Source of the DNA: Trigonopsis variabilis
Taxonomy: Eukaryota > Ascomycota > Trigonopsidomycetes > Trigonopsidales > Trigonopsidaceae
Reading direction: 5' to 3'
Assembly (NCBI GenBank): GCA_003707065.3
Contig: PPXM03000014.1
Coordinates: 62,001-126,000, forward strand
Length of the DNA stretch: 64,000 bases
The notes beneath the pieces are model-generated. The model searched no databases. It saw only the letters and a list, made by a program, of their open reading frames with translations, and was not told the DNA's origin. Of the stretch, positions 11,278 to 21,664 are shown piece after piece. Every line of letters starts with the position of its first letter. The first letter of the stretch is position 1. The position numbers and the translations under genes were made by a program.

Positions 11278-12717
11278 TCAATAAAGACTACCCACGTCAC
11301 AAGACTCCCTCCACCGGGCGCCATAGTGTCGTATTGCCAGCGGCATCGACACGAGAACCAAGGCGATAATGGCGAAGATTGTGAAGATCCATCCAGTTCC
11401 TATTCCTTGAATGATGGGATTTGCAATAAACGTAGCTATACCAGCCAGAACCATTCTGAAAAAGTTGTTGAGAGCGACTCCTGACGAAGCTCGCTTGGGA
11501 AGACAGTCCACCAGGTATGTCATTGACGCTCCAAAGATGGTCATGGATGAGAGCCCAAAGATCAAGGTGCCGACCAGAGGAACGACCCAGAACTGGTGGG
11601 TGTGGGCGGTCCAGCCAAAGATAAGAAGGGAAAGAGGATAGACGACGGAGGAAATAAGAAAGAGGATCGACAGCCGGTCTTCGGGAACAGATTTCGGCAC
11701 AGTCCCGTCCTCAGAGTCGAGTGCCTTTTGGCGTTTCTTTACGACGTGGTCGCTGTACATGCCTCCCAAAATACTCGAGAGCATGTAACCGATCGAGTTT
11801 GGAATAAACATGAGACCCACGATGATGGGCTTGAAGTTGTAAGGCGCGTCAGAGTAGACGATCTCAATTGCGATTGTCAAAAAGTAGAGGCAAAAGTAGC
11901 AGAAGGAGGAGTAGAGGACCACGAGAAGAATTGGCGGGAATTTGAGAAAGTTGAAAGATCGCAAGGGAGCGACAGCTGATTTCATGGCCGACTTCCAGGT
12001 CATTTTGCTTTCTACTTCTTGGGGTTCGTGTTGATAGTGGAAGGTCTCTGGTAGTAGAAAACACATGATCGTCAACAACGAGCCGGCAAGAATCACCAAG
12101 AGCCACTGGGTCGACCGCCATCCCCAGACGCTGACAAAGACTCCACCAATAATGGGCGCTAGAAGGGGTCCCAAAAGAGGGCCCAAGTAGTAGTATCCCA
12201 TGGCCCTCCCGCGCTTATGGGTCTCAAAGATATCCCCAATCGTCCCTGCTCCTACGGCCTGGACCGAGGCGGCTGACCCACCAGACAAAACTCGAAAGAT
12301 CGTCAACTGGGCAATGGTCTGAGAGAGCGCACCGCCAATAGAAAACGCGGTGTATAACGTGAACGACGTCAAGTAGATCTTTCTTCTCCCAAACCGCTCC
12401 GATCCTGCCGACCACCAAAGAGGGAATATCCCCAGCGATAAGATGTAGATTCCGTACGAGACGTTGACCATGTCTCGCGTACTGTGAAGCTCTTGGGCGA
12501 CTTCCAGGATTCCTGGCAGAATCACGGCTCCACCAAAGGGAGCCATCATCGCAGAGAGCGCGACTTGGGCCACGATGATCCATTTGACAGGATCAGAGTA
12601 CGTTTTGGCGTCAGGAACCTCACGAATAAGGCAAACCGACCCTCGAAACGGCCATCTCTTGCGCGGGCTCACGGCCACCTCGACTTTCTCGTCCTTGACA
12701 GACTCCTCGTCCGGCAT
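11278..12717 (-). CDS. MFS transporter, DHA1 family (QDR/AQR1/DTR1-like)
   Basis: A proton-antiporter-type major facilitator of 479 residues with 12 predicted membrane segments. The N-terminal cytosolic tail is short and charged, then WPFRGSVCLIREVPDAKTYSDP leads into TM1. Family signatures include GSERFGRRKIYLTSF in the TM2-TM3 loop, FRVLSGGSAASVQAVGAG, GYYYLGPLLGPLLAPIIGG with the proline-glycine motif C, and RSTQWLLVILAG. QDR/AQR1 members export drugs, short-chain acids, amino acids or polyamines. Export of an acid or amine from the neighbouring pathway is possible but is inference. No intron or break is seen. It is convergent with the DUR3-like gene. Confidence 0.85.
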   Translation of the reverse strand: MPDEESVKDEKVEVAVSPRKRWPFRGSVCLIREVPDAKTYSDPVKWIIVAQVALSAMMAPFGGAVILPGILEVAQELHSTRDMVNVSYGIYILSLGIFPLWWSAGSERFGRRKIYLTSFTLYTAFSIGGALSQTIAQLTIFRVLSGGSAASVQAVGAGTIGDIFETHKRGRAMGYYYLGPLLGPLLAPIIGGVFVSVWGWRSTQWLLVILAGSLLTIMCFLLPETFHYQHEPQEVESKMTWKSAMKSAVAPLRSFNFLKFPPILLVVLYSSFCYFCLYFLTIAIEIVYSDAPYNFKPIIVGLMFIPNSIGYMLSSILGGMYSDHVVKKRQKALDSEDGTVPKSVPEDRLSILFLISSVVYPLSLLIFGWTAHTHQFWVVPLVGTLIFGLSSMTIFGASMTYLVDCLPKRASSGVALNNFFRMVLAGIATFIANPIIQGIGTGWIFTIFAIIALVLVSMPLAIRHYGARWRESCDVGSLY

Positions 12718-13070
12718 TTATCATGGGATCCTCGCCCACGTATTCATTTATGTATTATCTCTCATTTTCCGGGTCTTTCTCGGGCATGGAAAGAATATGT
12801 CCCAATGCGGTAATTTTATTCCTGGCTCCTGGGCCGAGCCTGACGACGGTGAGTGGTTTTGCGAAGCGCTGATTGCGTGTAACCGCTTATCTTTAGCACT
12901 GCTATCAGGCCTTTACGGGGTGGTCTGGGATGCTCGATAGCCAGATTTCGCACGATCTTGGACGTCACCGTAAACGGGACAGCGTGGATTACTTTTCTCG
13001 ACTACAGTCATCAATAACTTCACTAAACGATTGGATTAACGTTACATATTCATCATTCGTATCAAAGGAC
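12718..13070. other. Intergenic, MFS upstream region
   Basis: About 350 bases between the MFS start and the aldehyde dehydrogenase stop, both on the minus strand. I see no gene or repeat in it. Confidence 0.4.
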
Positions 13071-14537
13071 TCACAGCAAAGGCTGAGGCAAGGTGATTGT
13101 TTTTCTGGCAGTAAACTGTTCAATACCCCATCTTCCGCCAAAGCGCCCGTAACCAGAAGCCTTCACTCCTCCATGAGGCAGAGTGCACTCATCATGGACC
13201 GTATTGCCGTTTAGATGGACGGCGCCCGACTCAATCTCGGCAGCCAGAGACAAGCCTTTGGACAAGTCCTTGGTCCAGATGGACGCCGATAAGCCAAAGT
13301 CGCTCGAGTTGATCTTGTCGGTGGCCTCTGAAGCAGACGAGACTGGCTCAATATAGGCGATGGGCCCAAAAGACTCTTCAGTGTACAAGCGAGACTTTGC
13401 AGGAAGATCCTTGAGGATGATCTTGGTCAGCTTGTTGCCGTCTTGGACGATTTCGCCCACCAGAATTGATGCTCCGTCAAAGACGGCTTGGTTCGCCAGC
13501 TCGTGCACCTTGGCTGCTGCTCCAAGACTGATCAGGGGCTCTAAGGTCGAGCTCCAGCCTAGCTGATCGGCGGTGCTCTTCACCTTGTCGTAGAATTCAT
13601 CTGCTACAGACTCGTGCACAAAGACGCGCTCAGTCGACATGCATATCTGGCCATTGGACAGCCAAGCGCCGACTACGGTCTCTTGAGCAGCCTGGTCGAG
13701 ATCCGCATCTTGATCGACATAGATGGCACTTTTGCCCCCCAACTCCAACAAGATAGGCTTGAGATTCTTTCCGCATTCTGAGGCCAGGATGCTGCCGACG
13801 TTCTTCGACCCCGTAAAGTTCACCATTCGTAGATCCTTGTGCTGGACGAATCGCGAAATAAGACGAGGGTTATCATCGGGTTTGATATTGACAAACGAGA
13901 CCACTCCAGGAGGGAGGCCAACCTTGGTAAAGGCCTCGATGGTGAGCCATTGGGACATTGGAGACAACTCGGACGATTTCACAATCACAGAGCACCCGGC
14001 AGCCAGAGGAACGGTGAGGGCACGCATAGTCAGCGGCGCAGGAGCGTTCCAGGGAGCTATAGATAAAGTAGGACCGATAGGTTCAGACTTCACCAGAGCC
14101 AGCTTGCCTGGCGAACACTGGGGAATAGACCCTTCGATCGCGCTCACTCGATAAGCCATTTCGTGAGCGAAATTACCTGCGATCTGGGTGTACAACTCGG
14201 CCACAGGGACAGGAAGACCCACCTCCTCCACTTGTTGGTCAACCAATTCCTTAGCCTTGCTATCAAATAACCTAGCAGCCTCGACCATCAACTTCTGACG
14301 CTCCAAAAACGGCATTCTCTTCCACACTCTCCATCCTTCATAGCTCGATCTGCATATCTCGTCGACTTGTTCTTCATCGGTAACTGTAGATACTTGGTAA
14401 AGCTCTTCGCCATCAACCGGCGATGTCGTGGTGTAAACCTGTTTAGAGTCGTAGACCTCGCGGCCCTTGATGTACTGAGGCACCGTGCTATACCTGCGTG
14501 CCATACTCGAGAACCTCTTGGACACAATGCTGGCCAT
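13071..14537 (-). CDS. NAD(P)-dependent aldehyde dehydrogenase (salicylaldehyde/vanillin dehydrogenase-like)
   Basis: It oxidises an aldehyde to its acid. The 488-residue single exon has all ALDH hallmarks: SIAPWNAPAPL in the nucleotide-binding fold, KSSELSP, FTGSKNVGSIL, catalytic Glu265 in LELGGKS, catalytic Cys299 in NGQICMSTERVFVH, and EESFGPIAYIEPV with the C-terminal HGGVKASGYGRFGG. The GQICMSTER variant and overall layout resemble fungal and bacterial aromatic aldehyde dehydrogenases. The N-terminus (MASIVSKRFSSMARRYSTVP) is basic, Ser-rich and without acidic residues, so a mitochondrial presequence is likely. The context of amidases and amine/urea carriers would also fit an amine-derived aldehyde; the substrate cannot be told from sequence. 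Confidence 0.92.
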   Translation of the reverse strand: MASIVSKRFSSMARRYSTVPQYIKGREVYDSKQVYTTTSPVDGEELYQVSTVTDEEQVDEICRSSYEGWRVWKRMPFLERQKLMVEAARLFDSKAKELVDQQVEEVGLPVPVAELYTQIAGNFAHEMAYRVSAIEGSIPQCSPGKLALVKSEPIGPTLSIAPWNAPAPLTMRALTVPLAAGCSVIVKSSELSPMSQWLTIEAFTKVGLPPGVVSFVNIKPDDNPRLISRFVQHKDLRMVNFTGSKNVGSILASECGKNLKPILLELGGKSAIYVDQDADLDQAAQETVVGAWLSNGQICMSTERVFVHESVADEFYDKVKSTADQLGWSSTLEPLISLGAAAKVHELANQAVFDGASILVGEIVQDGNKLTKIILKDLPAKSRLYTEESFGPIAYIEPVSSASEATDKINSSDFGLSASIWTKDLSKGLSLAAEIESGAVHLNGNTVHDECTLPHGGVKASGYGRFGGRWGIEQFTARKTITLPQPLL

Positions 14538-15313
14538 GGCGAAAGAAAGCAGTAAAGAGTGTCTATATATATTATTCCAATTGCAATTACTAATTTATTC
14601 CAGTCGACCCTGACTTTTGATTTACCCCGGATCCGACTCTAATTCCGTGGTCGGTCACTGACTCTAGAATACGATGCCAGTGCCCCCACTTAGAAAGCAA
14701 GGCTATGCTTAAGACCTTTCGACCGAGCTTTTACCAGTCGTTTACGTCAATTGCAAAGACAAAGCTCAAGTGTTTGATGCATTTTAAGATATGAAGAAAA
14801 ACACTACGCGCCTGTAAGACATCATACACTCTACTACTCGACTCCCAACTACTCAAAGTCAGGTGCAGACATCTACTAGCATTCTATAAATAAGTTGTTC
14901 AACAGTCATTTGAAGGATCTGCATATGATGTAATTGAGGCACAAGAGCTTAGTCAAATTTTTCTGGCTCGTCTCTTGTCGTCAGGTCCATGTAACAATAA
15001 TGATGTTACGTTACCCTCCATTTCAAAGCATCCGCGGCCGAGACATGGACAAGCTGTGTGCCTGTTGCTTCTAGAAGACAGACAGACCATAATCACGGAA
15101 TCAACATAGCCCAGACAGACTGAGTCTTGATTATTCAAGCACAAAAGTTCTCCACCATAAACAATGACATAGTCTGCGGTCTTTCAGGGAATAGAACCTC
15201 CCTGCTTACCAGGTTTACTCATTGGACGACCCAGCACATGCCAGAGCTGCTTACCTAAGCATAAACTTTTCTCGGGCTCATTGCCGATACGGTTTTTCCG
15301 ACAGATCCACACC
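14538..15313. other. Divergent intergenic region, aldehyde dehydrogenase / FSH1-like
   Basis: About 780 bases between two divergent starts. TATA-like tatatatatt lies just upstream of the ALDH start (near 14564). No gene is seen; a minus-strand frame at 14953-15144 has no recognisable features. Confidence 0.4.
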
Positions 15314-15988
15314 ATGAGCCAAACGCTTAAAGTTTTATGTCTTCACGGATTCTTGCAGAACGCCAAGATCTTCTCGGAGAAGTCATCCGGCATCCGTAAA
15401 GCTTTAAAGAAGCTCGACGTTCAGACCGTTTACTTGGACGGGCCGACCATTTTGGGCAAGAAGGATCTGCCTTTTGAGATCGACGACGAAAAATGGAAGG
15501 AATACGAGGACATGGGCATTAATCGAGCATGGTGGTATCACGTTGAGGACTTGGATATCAGTTTGGCGCTTAAAACTGTGCAAGACTACGTCGCCAAGGA
15601 GGGTCCTTTTGATGGGATCATGGGGTTCAGTCAGGGAGCTGCGTTGGCCGCTATTCTGACTAATAACATAACTACTCTGGTGCCTGGTCACAGTCAGTTC
15701 AAATTTTCTATCTTATTCTCGGGCTATCCTTTTACAACCACAGATACGAGCACTACGCTTAAGGAGAAGACGGCCCACTATTTCAAGGTGCCCGAAGATC
15801 TAAAGACCATGACTATCCATATCTACGGCGCTGCCGACAACCACGTCCCTAAGCAGCGCTCTCTCTTGCTTGCAAGCTACTATCCAGAGCCTTTCCGAAG
15901 ATGTATCGAGCATGATGGCGGACACTTTGTTCCAAATAAGAAGCCAATCATTAACGAGATTATAACGGCCGTCAAAGAAGCTATCTAA
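15314..15988 (+). CDS. FSH1: Serine hydrolase of the FSH1 family
   Basis: An alpha/beta-hydrolase of 224 residues, close in length and sequence to yeast Fsh1. The start is the ATG at 15314 (MSQTLKVLCLHGFLQNAKIF); the frame runs a little further upstream but only from a TTG. The catalytic triad is visible as Ser106 in GFSQGAALAAIL, Asp175 in GAADNHVP and His204 in DGGHFVPNKK. The block FSEKSSGIRKALKKL and KKDLPFEIDDEKW are near-diagnostic for the FSH1 branch. Such enzymes are cytosolic putative esterases of unsettled substrate. It is divergent from the aldehyde dehydrogenase and convergent with the permease that follows. Confidence 0.92.
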   Translation: MSQTLKVLCLHGFLQNAKIFSEKSSGIRKALKKLDVQTVYLDGPTILGKKDLPFEIDDEKWKEYEDMGINRAWWYHVEDLDISLALKTVQDYVAKEGPFDGIMGFSQGAALAAILTNNITTLVPGHSQFKFSILFSGYPFTTTDTSTTLKEKTAHYFKVPEDLKTMTIHIYGAADNHVPKQRSLLLASYYPEPFRRCIEHDGGHFVPNKKPIINEIITAVKEAI

Positions 15989-16252
15989 TGGCCCTCATGA
16001 CTTATGATAGAGGTTGGTGGCGATAGATTGTCAGGTTCGGGATGTCTATGATAGAAATGGGCTTTTTTTTAACTTTCTTTTAACCACTTGTACATAATAA
16101 TACACAATAGTGCTGGTTAATTCCCAATCCGCTGCAGCTCACATACTGCCTTCCCTTATATATAGTCTTCCTCTCACATAGTATCGATTGCAGTTCTTGC
16201 ACCTACTCCTCTGTTATATAAGCTTCCTCCTCTACTCTGCCAACTGCAGCTC

Positions 16253-17894
16253 TTATACTTGCTCCTCCTTTATATAATCTCCCTCCTTTGATATACTGCC
16301 TCTTTCTGAGAGAGAGGCTCGATGCTGGGAAATGTAATCATCATCGACAGGGATTCCATCTTGGATATGGTCGACGTCGACATTCTTGATGGGCCCGGTG
16401 AACCACAGTCGAGCCCAAACGAGCCAAGCTCCAACAGCACAGACAAAGATAATGCCTACAGCCACAACAGTATAGTTGAGCGTATCCTTGTTGACAGGAT
16501 TCTGGGTGGGCAGACAGAATACCACAGTGATAAAGCCGACCCACATGCAGGCAATGGTACCGATTGGGCGAGAAAATCGTCCGAGATTGAAGGGGCCTTT
16601 ATGGAAATGGGCTGGAAAAAGCACTCCCATTAAAATAGGAGCTGCATACGAGATATACAGACCAATTGTTGCGATGGAGGTGGCTGCACTGTAGGCGACA
16701 TCAGATCCTAAGGAAGGAAGGGCCAAGCAGAAGGCAAGGACGGCAGCTAAGCAAACTGTTTATTAGCATGGATCTCCTGTTGTGTAACTTACTGGTCCTT
16801 ATGGGTGTCTGGAACTTTGAATTGACATTGTTGAAGAACTTTGGAAGCGCACGGTCTCGAGAGAAAGCGTACATCATTCTCGAGTTGGAAGTAAGAGAAA
16901 AGAGACCGCAGTGCCAGATGCAAACCATGATCAAGGTCATCAACACAATGGCACCGTCGTCGCCAAAAATGTCAATCAGAATCTGCAAGACAGGCTGACC
17001 ATAGGGAGTATTGATTGTTTGGTCGAAGTTTTGGATTGAAAACAAAAGAGAGAGAATGACAAAGAAACCAAAGATAGACGAGAAGAAAATAGAGGTTATG
17101 ACGCCGATGGGAGCACTCCAAGAGGCGTTTTGGGTCTCCTCAGACAGATGAGCAGAGGCATCGAATCCGGTGATCGTGAACTGGGACATCAAGATACCGC
17201 AGATGGCGACATATTCGGGAGACGCCCGTATAGACCAGCCGCCCGTGCCATCGTAAAACGTGGCAAAGACGAATTTGGCGCTCATATGATGGGGAGCCTT
17301 TGCAAGGACAGCGATGCAGAAGCTGGTCACGCCCAACGAGTGGAGGACGATTGAGGTTGTATTTAGGTATTTGAGCAGCTTGACTCCAAACGAATTGACC
17401 AAGATATGGGACACTAGCAAGGCCGCATAAATACCTATGGTCCTCGCAGCAGTAGGCTCATAGGAAGTCTTGACGGTAGCCGTGGTCGAGATCAGACCGG
17501 CCAAGCCAAACGTGATGCCAGTTGTGACAGCGACCTGGCCCAGAAAGTTAAACCAGCCGGTGAACCAAGACGCAAAGGGAGCGTATTTGGGAGGAGACAA
17601 AACAGCAGCCCAATAGTAAGGGCCTCCGCTAGTGGGAACCGACGACACGATCTCGGCCATGGAAATACCGACAAACATCGTAAAGAAAGAAACAACTAGC
17701 CAACCGCACGACATTACTCCCGGCCCTCCTGTCATCAAGCCATAGGAAAACAGAGTCGTTATACCAGTGATGACACTGATAATACTGAACGACACTCCAA
17801 AGTTGTGCAAAACCGTCCATTCTCGTTTGAGTTCCTGCTCATAGCCTAATTCCGCCAGCAGATCTTCATCTCTTTTCTCGGCTACCAAAACCAT
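16253..17894 (-). CDS. APC-superfamily permease, GABA/amine type (UGA4-like)
   Basis: An amino-acid/choline-type transporter of about 531 residues. Exons are 17894-16793 and 16746-16253, joined across a 46-nt intron (16792-16747, branch gctaata) so that PIRTTAVLAFCLALPSLGSD reads through. About 12 membrane segments are evident. Signatures are SVPTSGGPYYWAAVLSPPKY, SWFTGWFNFLGQVAVTTG, GFDASAHLSEETQNASWSAP (consensus motif of TM6-TM7) and SRMMYAFSRDRALP. The acidic N-tail (EKRDEDLLAELGYEQELKRE) is typical of Uga4, Hnm1 and polyamine permeases. The substrate may be GABA, choline or another amine; sequence alone does not decide. It is divergent from amidase 2 across a 1.7-kb region with many GATA motifs. 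Confidence 0.9.
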
Positions 17895-19605
17895 GGCTTA
17901 TGATTGCTGACTCTGTTCCTACCGGCCGGTCCTTATATTGAGGCAGATAACGTCCTTATTGAGCCACTGCTCAGGGAACAACTAGCCCAGATCGTGCTTA
18001 TCTGGCTCCAAAGGCCAAAATTAAAGCCCCTCCAATGGTCTGACTCGCTTTTCCCAGACACTTTCTGGCCATCTCTCCTTCTATCATTGTTCTTTTTTCT
18101 TTCTCTCTCGTCTTGTCTTTCTACGTGATTTTACCGGCGGCATATGCCAAGCTATTTTGACGATGACTCTCTGTTCGTTGTAATCATCATGACTATGGGG
18201 AAGGACAATTATTCCTATTTCGGAGGCTTATCCTTCGTCGCGTCTCCTCATCTCCCCGGCAGTTAAAGTCCGGGCCGTGCTTCTTACACTCATGCTGATA
18301 AAGGTCTGCTATCTTTTGATCTACTTTCAGCCACGATCCTCGAGCCTTACGCTTTCCATCCATCTGCTCGCTCCTGTTGCCGTACATCGGCCTGGATACC
18401 GGCCTTCATAGCTCTCACAGAACAGATTCAAGCGTGAACCAGCATGCTGAGACTCGGCAGTGAATTTGACTACCATGTCTAAGGTCCTTATTGTCTTATA
18501 ATGCTCCGTGGCTCCCGTATCTGCTGCTCCGTTGTTATCATAACCGCCCTGAGACATCGTATACATCTGGCCTTTTGATGCCGTTTGAGTACAAACTCGG
18601 GCAATGTAACGCAAGCTGAATCGACTGCGCACTCGATCTCGCTCTACGAGCGGTTTAGCTGGTCATGTGAAGGCCATGACCAACTACTGACTCGAAACCA
18701 CAGCCGAACTTTATTGAGAGAACTGCTAAAGTGAAATGGGTGAAATGGGTGAAATGGGTGAAATGGGTGAAATGGGTAAGGTAAAAAGGTGAAGCATTTG
18801 TCGTAATGTGACTCTTTATCTAGTCAGGGCGTAACGCCGTGACTTTATCTGACTGGAGATCAGAGTATAGTGGAATAGTTAGGCTAAACCGTAGGCGTGC
18901 TTCGTTCCGCTCTATAAAACGGTATTTGGATGAACGATACGAGGCAAGGTGCGTGTGACAGAGAGAGGGATAATGTCAAATGGCAAGACTTGAGTTCTTA
19001 ACACGATTGAAAGAGGACGCAGGGGGCTGATAGAAGCATACCTGGGGAACTTAGTCTTATCGTCATGAGCTCTTTTTGATTGAAACATGAAACTTGCGGG
19101 TAGCACGAGAGAACCCAGAGATGCTGACAGTTGACAGCAATGAGACGCAGAAATGCTCTTATATGATATGGCACAATGGGATACAGATCACTCTTATATC
19201 GTCTGCTACATGAAATACAAAATCATTCTCTATCGTCTGGTACATGAAATAGAGAATCCTTATACGATGTTTCATGAGGAGTCTTCTAATTGTCAGACGA
19301 CGTCCCATAACGCACTAGCGTCTGTGAAAAGATGAAATACCCAACAGGTCAGGTGTCACTGGCTCTCATGAAATCACGTAGACGCTCTGTGTACTTTGTT
19401 CACAAAAAAGTCTTGTAACCACATTTATCCCTCTAACCTGAGCGTTGTCACTGTGACAGGTTAAAAAAGCCAGGTAGCAATAGCTCTCACCGTTATGGGT
19501 TATCATTCCCGTTATCGTTACACTATAGGTTGACACGCTTGGCAAGCGATAGAGATAAGAAAGGGTGCCCAGACTACTGTCTTGGCTTTACGACTCTAAC
19601 TAACA
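17895..19605. promoter_or_regulatory. Divergent 1.7-kb region between permease and amidase 2, rich in GATAAR motifs
   Basis: No supportable gene; minus-strand frames at 18193-18632 have no recognisable motifs. GATAAG/GATAAA (either strand) occurs at 17997, 18227, 18297, 18815, 18844, 19056 and 19554, the last about 50 bases before the amidase ATG. That is several times the roughly two expected by chance at equal base composition. GATA sites mediate nitrogen repression in yeasts, so joint nitrogen control of the two flanking genes is a reasonable inference. Two diverged short repeats (tatcgtctgctacatgaaat / tatcgtctggtacatgaaat) lie near 19197-19252. Confidence 0.45.
18731..18775. repeat. Tandem repeat, 5 x 9 bp (gtgaaatgg)
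   Basis: Five perfect back-to-back copies of gtgaaatgg followed by gt. The array sits within the permease/amidase divergent region. Slippage would make its length variable between strains. Confidence 0.95.
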
Positions 19606-21391
19606 ATGACCAAAAAGCCCTGGGAGGTAGTTGTCGAGGAGAAACTGGCTATTCGAGACAAACAATTGAGTCTTCCGGAAGAGATCATTCTTCCCGACGA
19701 CGGTGTCCTCGACGTGAGCCAAGTGATCCCGACTCTGGGATTCTTGAGTCCTTTGGAGCTCGAGATCACCAGCATCGATGATATCGAGGCCTTGGAGTCT
19801 AAAATCGTATCCAAAACCTACTCGTGCCGACAAGTCACCGAGGCCTATATCAAGCGGATCATTCTGGCTCATAAGTTATGCAATTGTATATCTGAGCCGG
19901 TGTTTGGGCAAGCCAGAGCTCGAGCCAAGTATTTAGACGGCGTACTGCTCGAGTCGGGTCCTTTAGGGCCACTTCATGGCATTCCCGTCACCTTGAAGGA
20001 CCAATTCAACGTCGAAGGAGTGGACTCAACGTTGAGCTACGTGGGCCGAGCAAACAAGCCATCGACCAAAGAAAATGAGGCAGCGCTGGTCACCATGCTG
20101 GAGCAATTAGGAGCCATCATTGTAGCAAAGACCAATCTTCCTCAGAGCATTCTGGTAAGTTGCTTGATTGATGATTGCTAATGTCAAGTGGTGCGAAACT
20201 GATAATCCTTTGTTTGGCAGAACAGACCACCCAATGAGGCGTGACTTCACCCCTGGTGGCTCCACCGGCGGCGAGGCCGTCCTGTTGGCTCTCAAGGCAT
20301 CCATTGTAGGATTTGGCACCGATATCGGCGGATCTATCCGCATTCCACAGTCTCTGTGTGGAGGATACGGTCTTCGACCAACCGTATGTGATGTGTTGGT
20401 GCTTCTAACTGTTTAGAGTCTACGGTTTCCCTACTGGGGATGTCCAGTTTCACTCGAAGGAGAAGATCATACTCCATCCGTAGTTGGACCGATGACTCGG
20501 TCTCTGTCTTCTTTGATCACCATCACAAAGTCGGTCTGGAATGAGCATCCCTGGGAGTTCGATCCCAAGTGCGTGCCTGTACCATGGAATCAAGTTCTTT
20601 TTGACGATATACGGTCTCGCCCTCTGCGAATTGGCGTTCTCTACGACGACAATCTTGTCAGGCCGCATCCTCCTATCCTCCGGGCTCTGCATGAGACCGT
20701 TCAAGCTTTAACCAAAGCGGGCCATGATGTGTTTGAATGGTCGCCATTCCTCCACGACGAGCTGATCGAACTGCAGGTAAGTTGGTCATAGTATAATGAA
20801 CCCTGACCGTATCAGAATGAGCTTTATAAGGTTGATGGAGGTGAAGACGTCCGTCGCGATATCCAAGCAGGAGGCGAACCTATGATTCCTCATGTCGCTC
20901 GCATGACTGACTGCGGGCCAGGGTTTTCTGTCTACGACTACTGGCAGCTCATTAAAAAGAAGACAGAGCTGCAAAAAAGATATTTCGACAATTGGCAGTC
21001 TAGCAAAAAGTTGACAAAAGACGGCAAGAAGATGGATATCCTTCTCCTGCCCGCTATGGCCCACCCGGCAGTCCCCCATACCAAAACTAAGTGGGTGGGA
21101 TATACCAAAGTATGGAATGTCCTGGACTATCCGGCTGGAGTATTCCCTGTGAGTTCGGTTGATCCAGCTATAGATGTCATCCCCCCTCACGAGCCCAGGA
21201 ACGAGATTGACGCCCATACTTGGGCGACTTGTAAGTAAATTATGTAATATGGGCTAACAATAGACGATCCTGAAGCTATGGCTGGACTCCCAGTGACTTT
21301 GCAGGTTGTATCTATGAGATATCAAGATGAGGCTGTTTTGGGTGGCATTTCGGCCATAAAGGAGGCCATAGAGGATTTTCAAGTGCTCTAA
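19606..21391 (+). CDS. Amidase-signature family hydrolase, second paralogue, five exons
   Basis: It hydrolyses an amide. Exons are 19606-20154, 20189-20383, 20417-20776, 20816-21230 and 21264-21391, with introns of 34, 33, 39 and 33 nt and good branch sites (gctaatg, tctaact, gctaaca). The product is 548 residues. The triad is complete and at the same numbers as the paralogue: K131 (PVTLKDQFNVEG), S208 (PGGSTGGEAV) and S232 (TDIGGSIRIPQSLCGGYG). The joined exon 1-2 sequence NLPQSILWCETDNPLFGR is family-typical. Compared with the 4.6-kb amidase it differs clearly in sequence, has Thr beside the cis-Ser, and shares no intron position: the Lys/Asp junction split there is continuous here. The substrate is unknown. 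It is divergent from the amine permease and convergent with a Dal5-like permease. Confidence 0.92.
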
Positions 21392-21664
21392 TATATAGAT
21401 TTCGTTGGGAAGGCTGATAGATTATAGAATACTGCTAAGTTTATACACTGTAATAACTCAACAAAGGCGTATCGGTCGGCGCATTCCTGTATATCTGCAG
21501 TCTTGAATGTTAATTTTGCAGAGTTTAATAGTCTCGCGTGATTGCTCCTGGACTGAGACCTCTCTGAATTATAAGGACGATTCAACTTCAGTCTACGTAA
21601 AATTACGTTCAAATGATACTAGCAAGCTTTTTTTATACAACAGAGCCGCCCTAGAAGACAACAA

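Noticed and set aside
11596-12940. Plus-strand frames of 109-127 codons
   Set aside because: Antisense to the DHA1-type MFS gene and its start region; no motifs.
18193-18632. Two overlapping minus-strand frames (64 and 101 codons)
   Set aside because: No recognisable motif, no signal or membrane segment, within a motif-rich divergent promoter.
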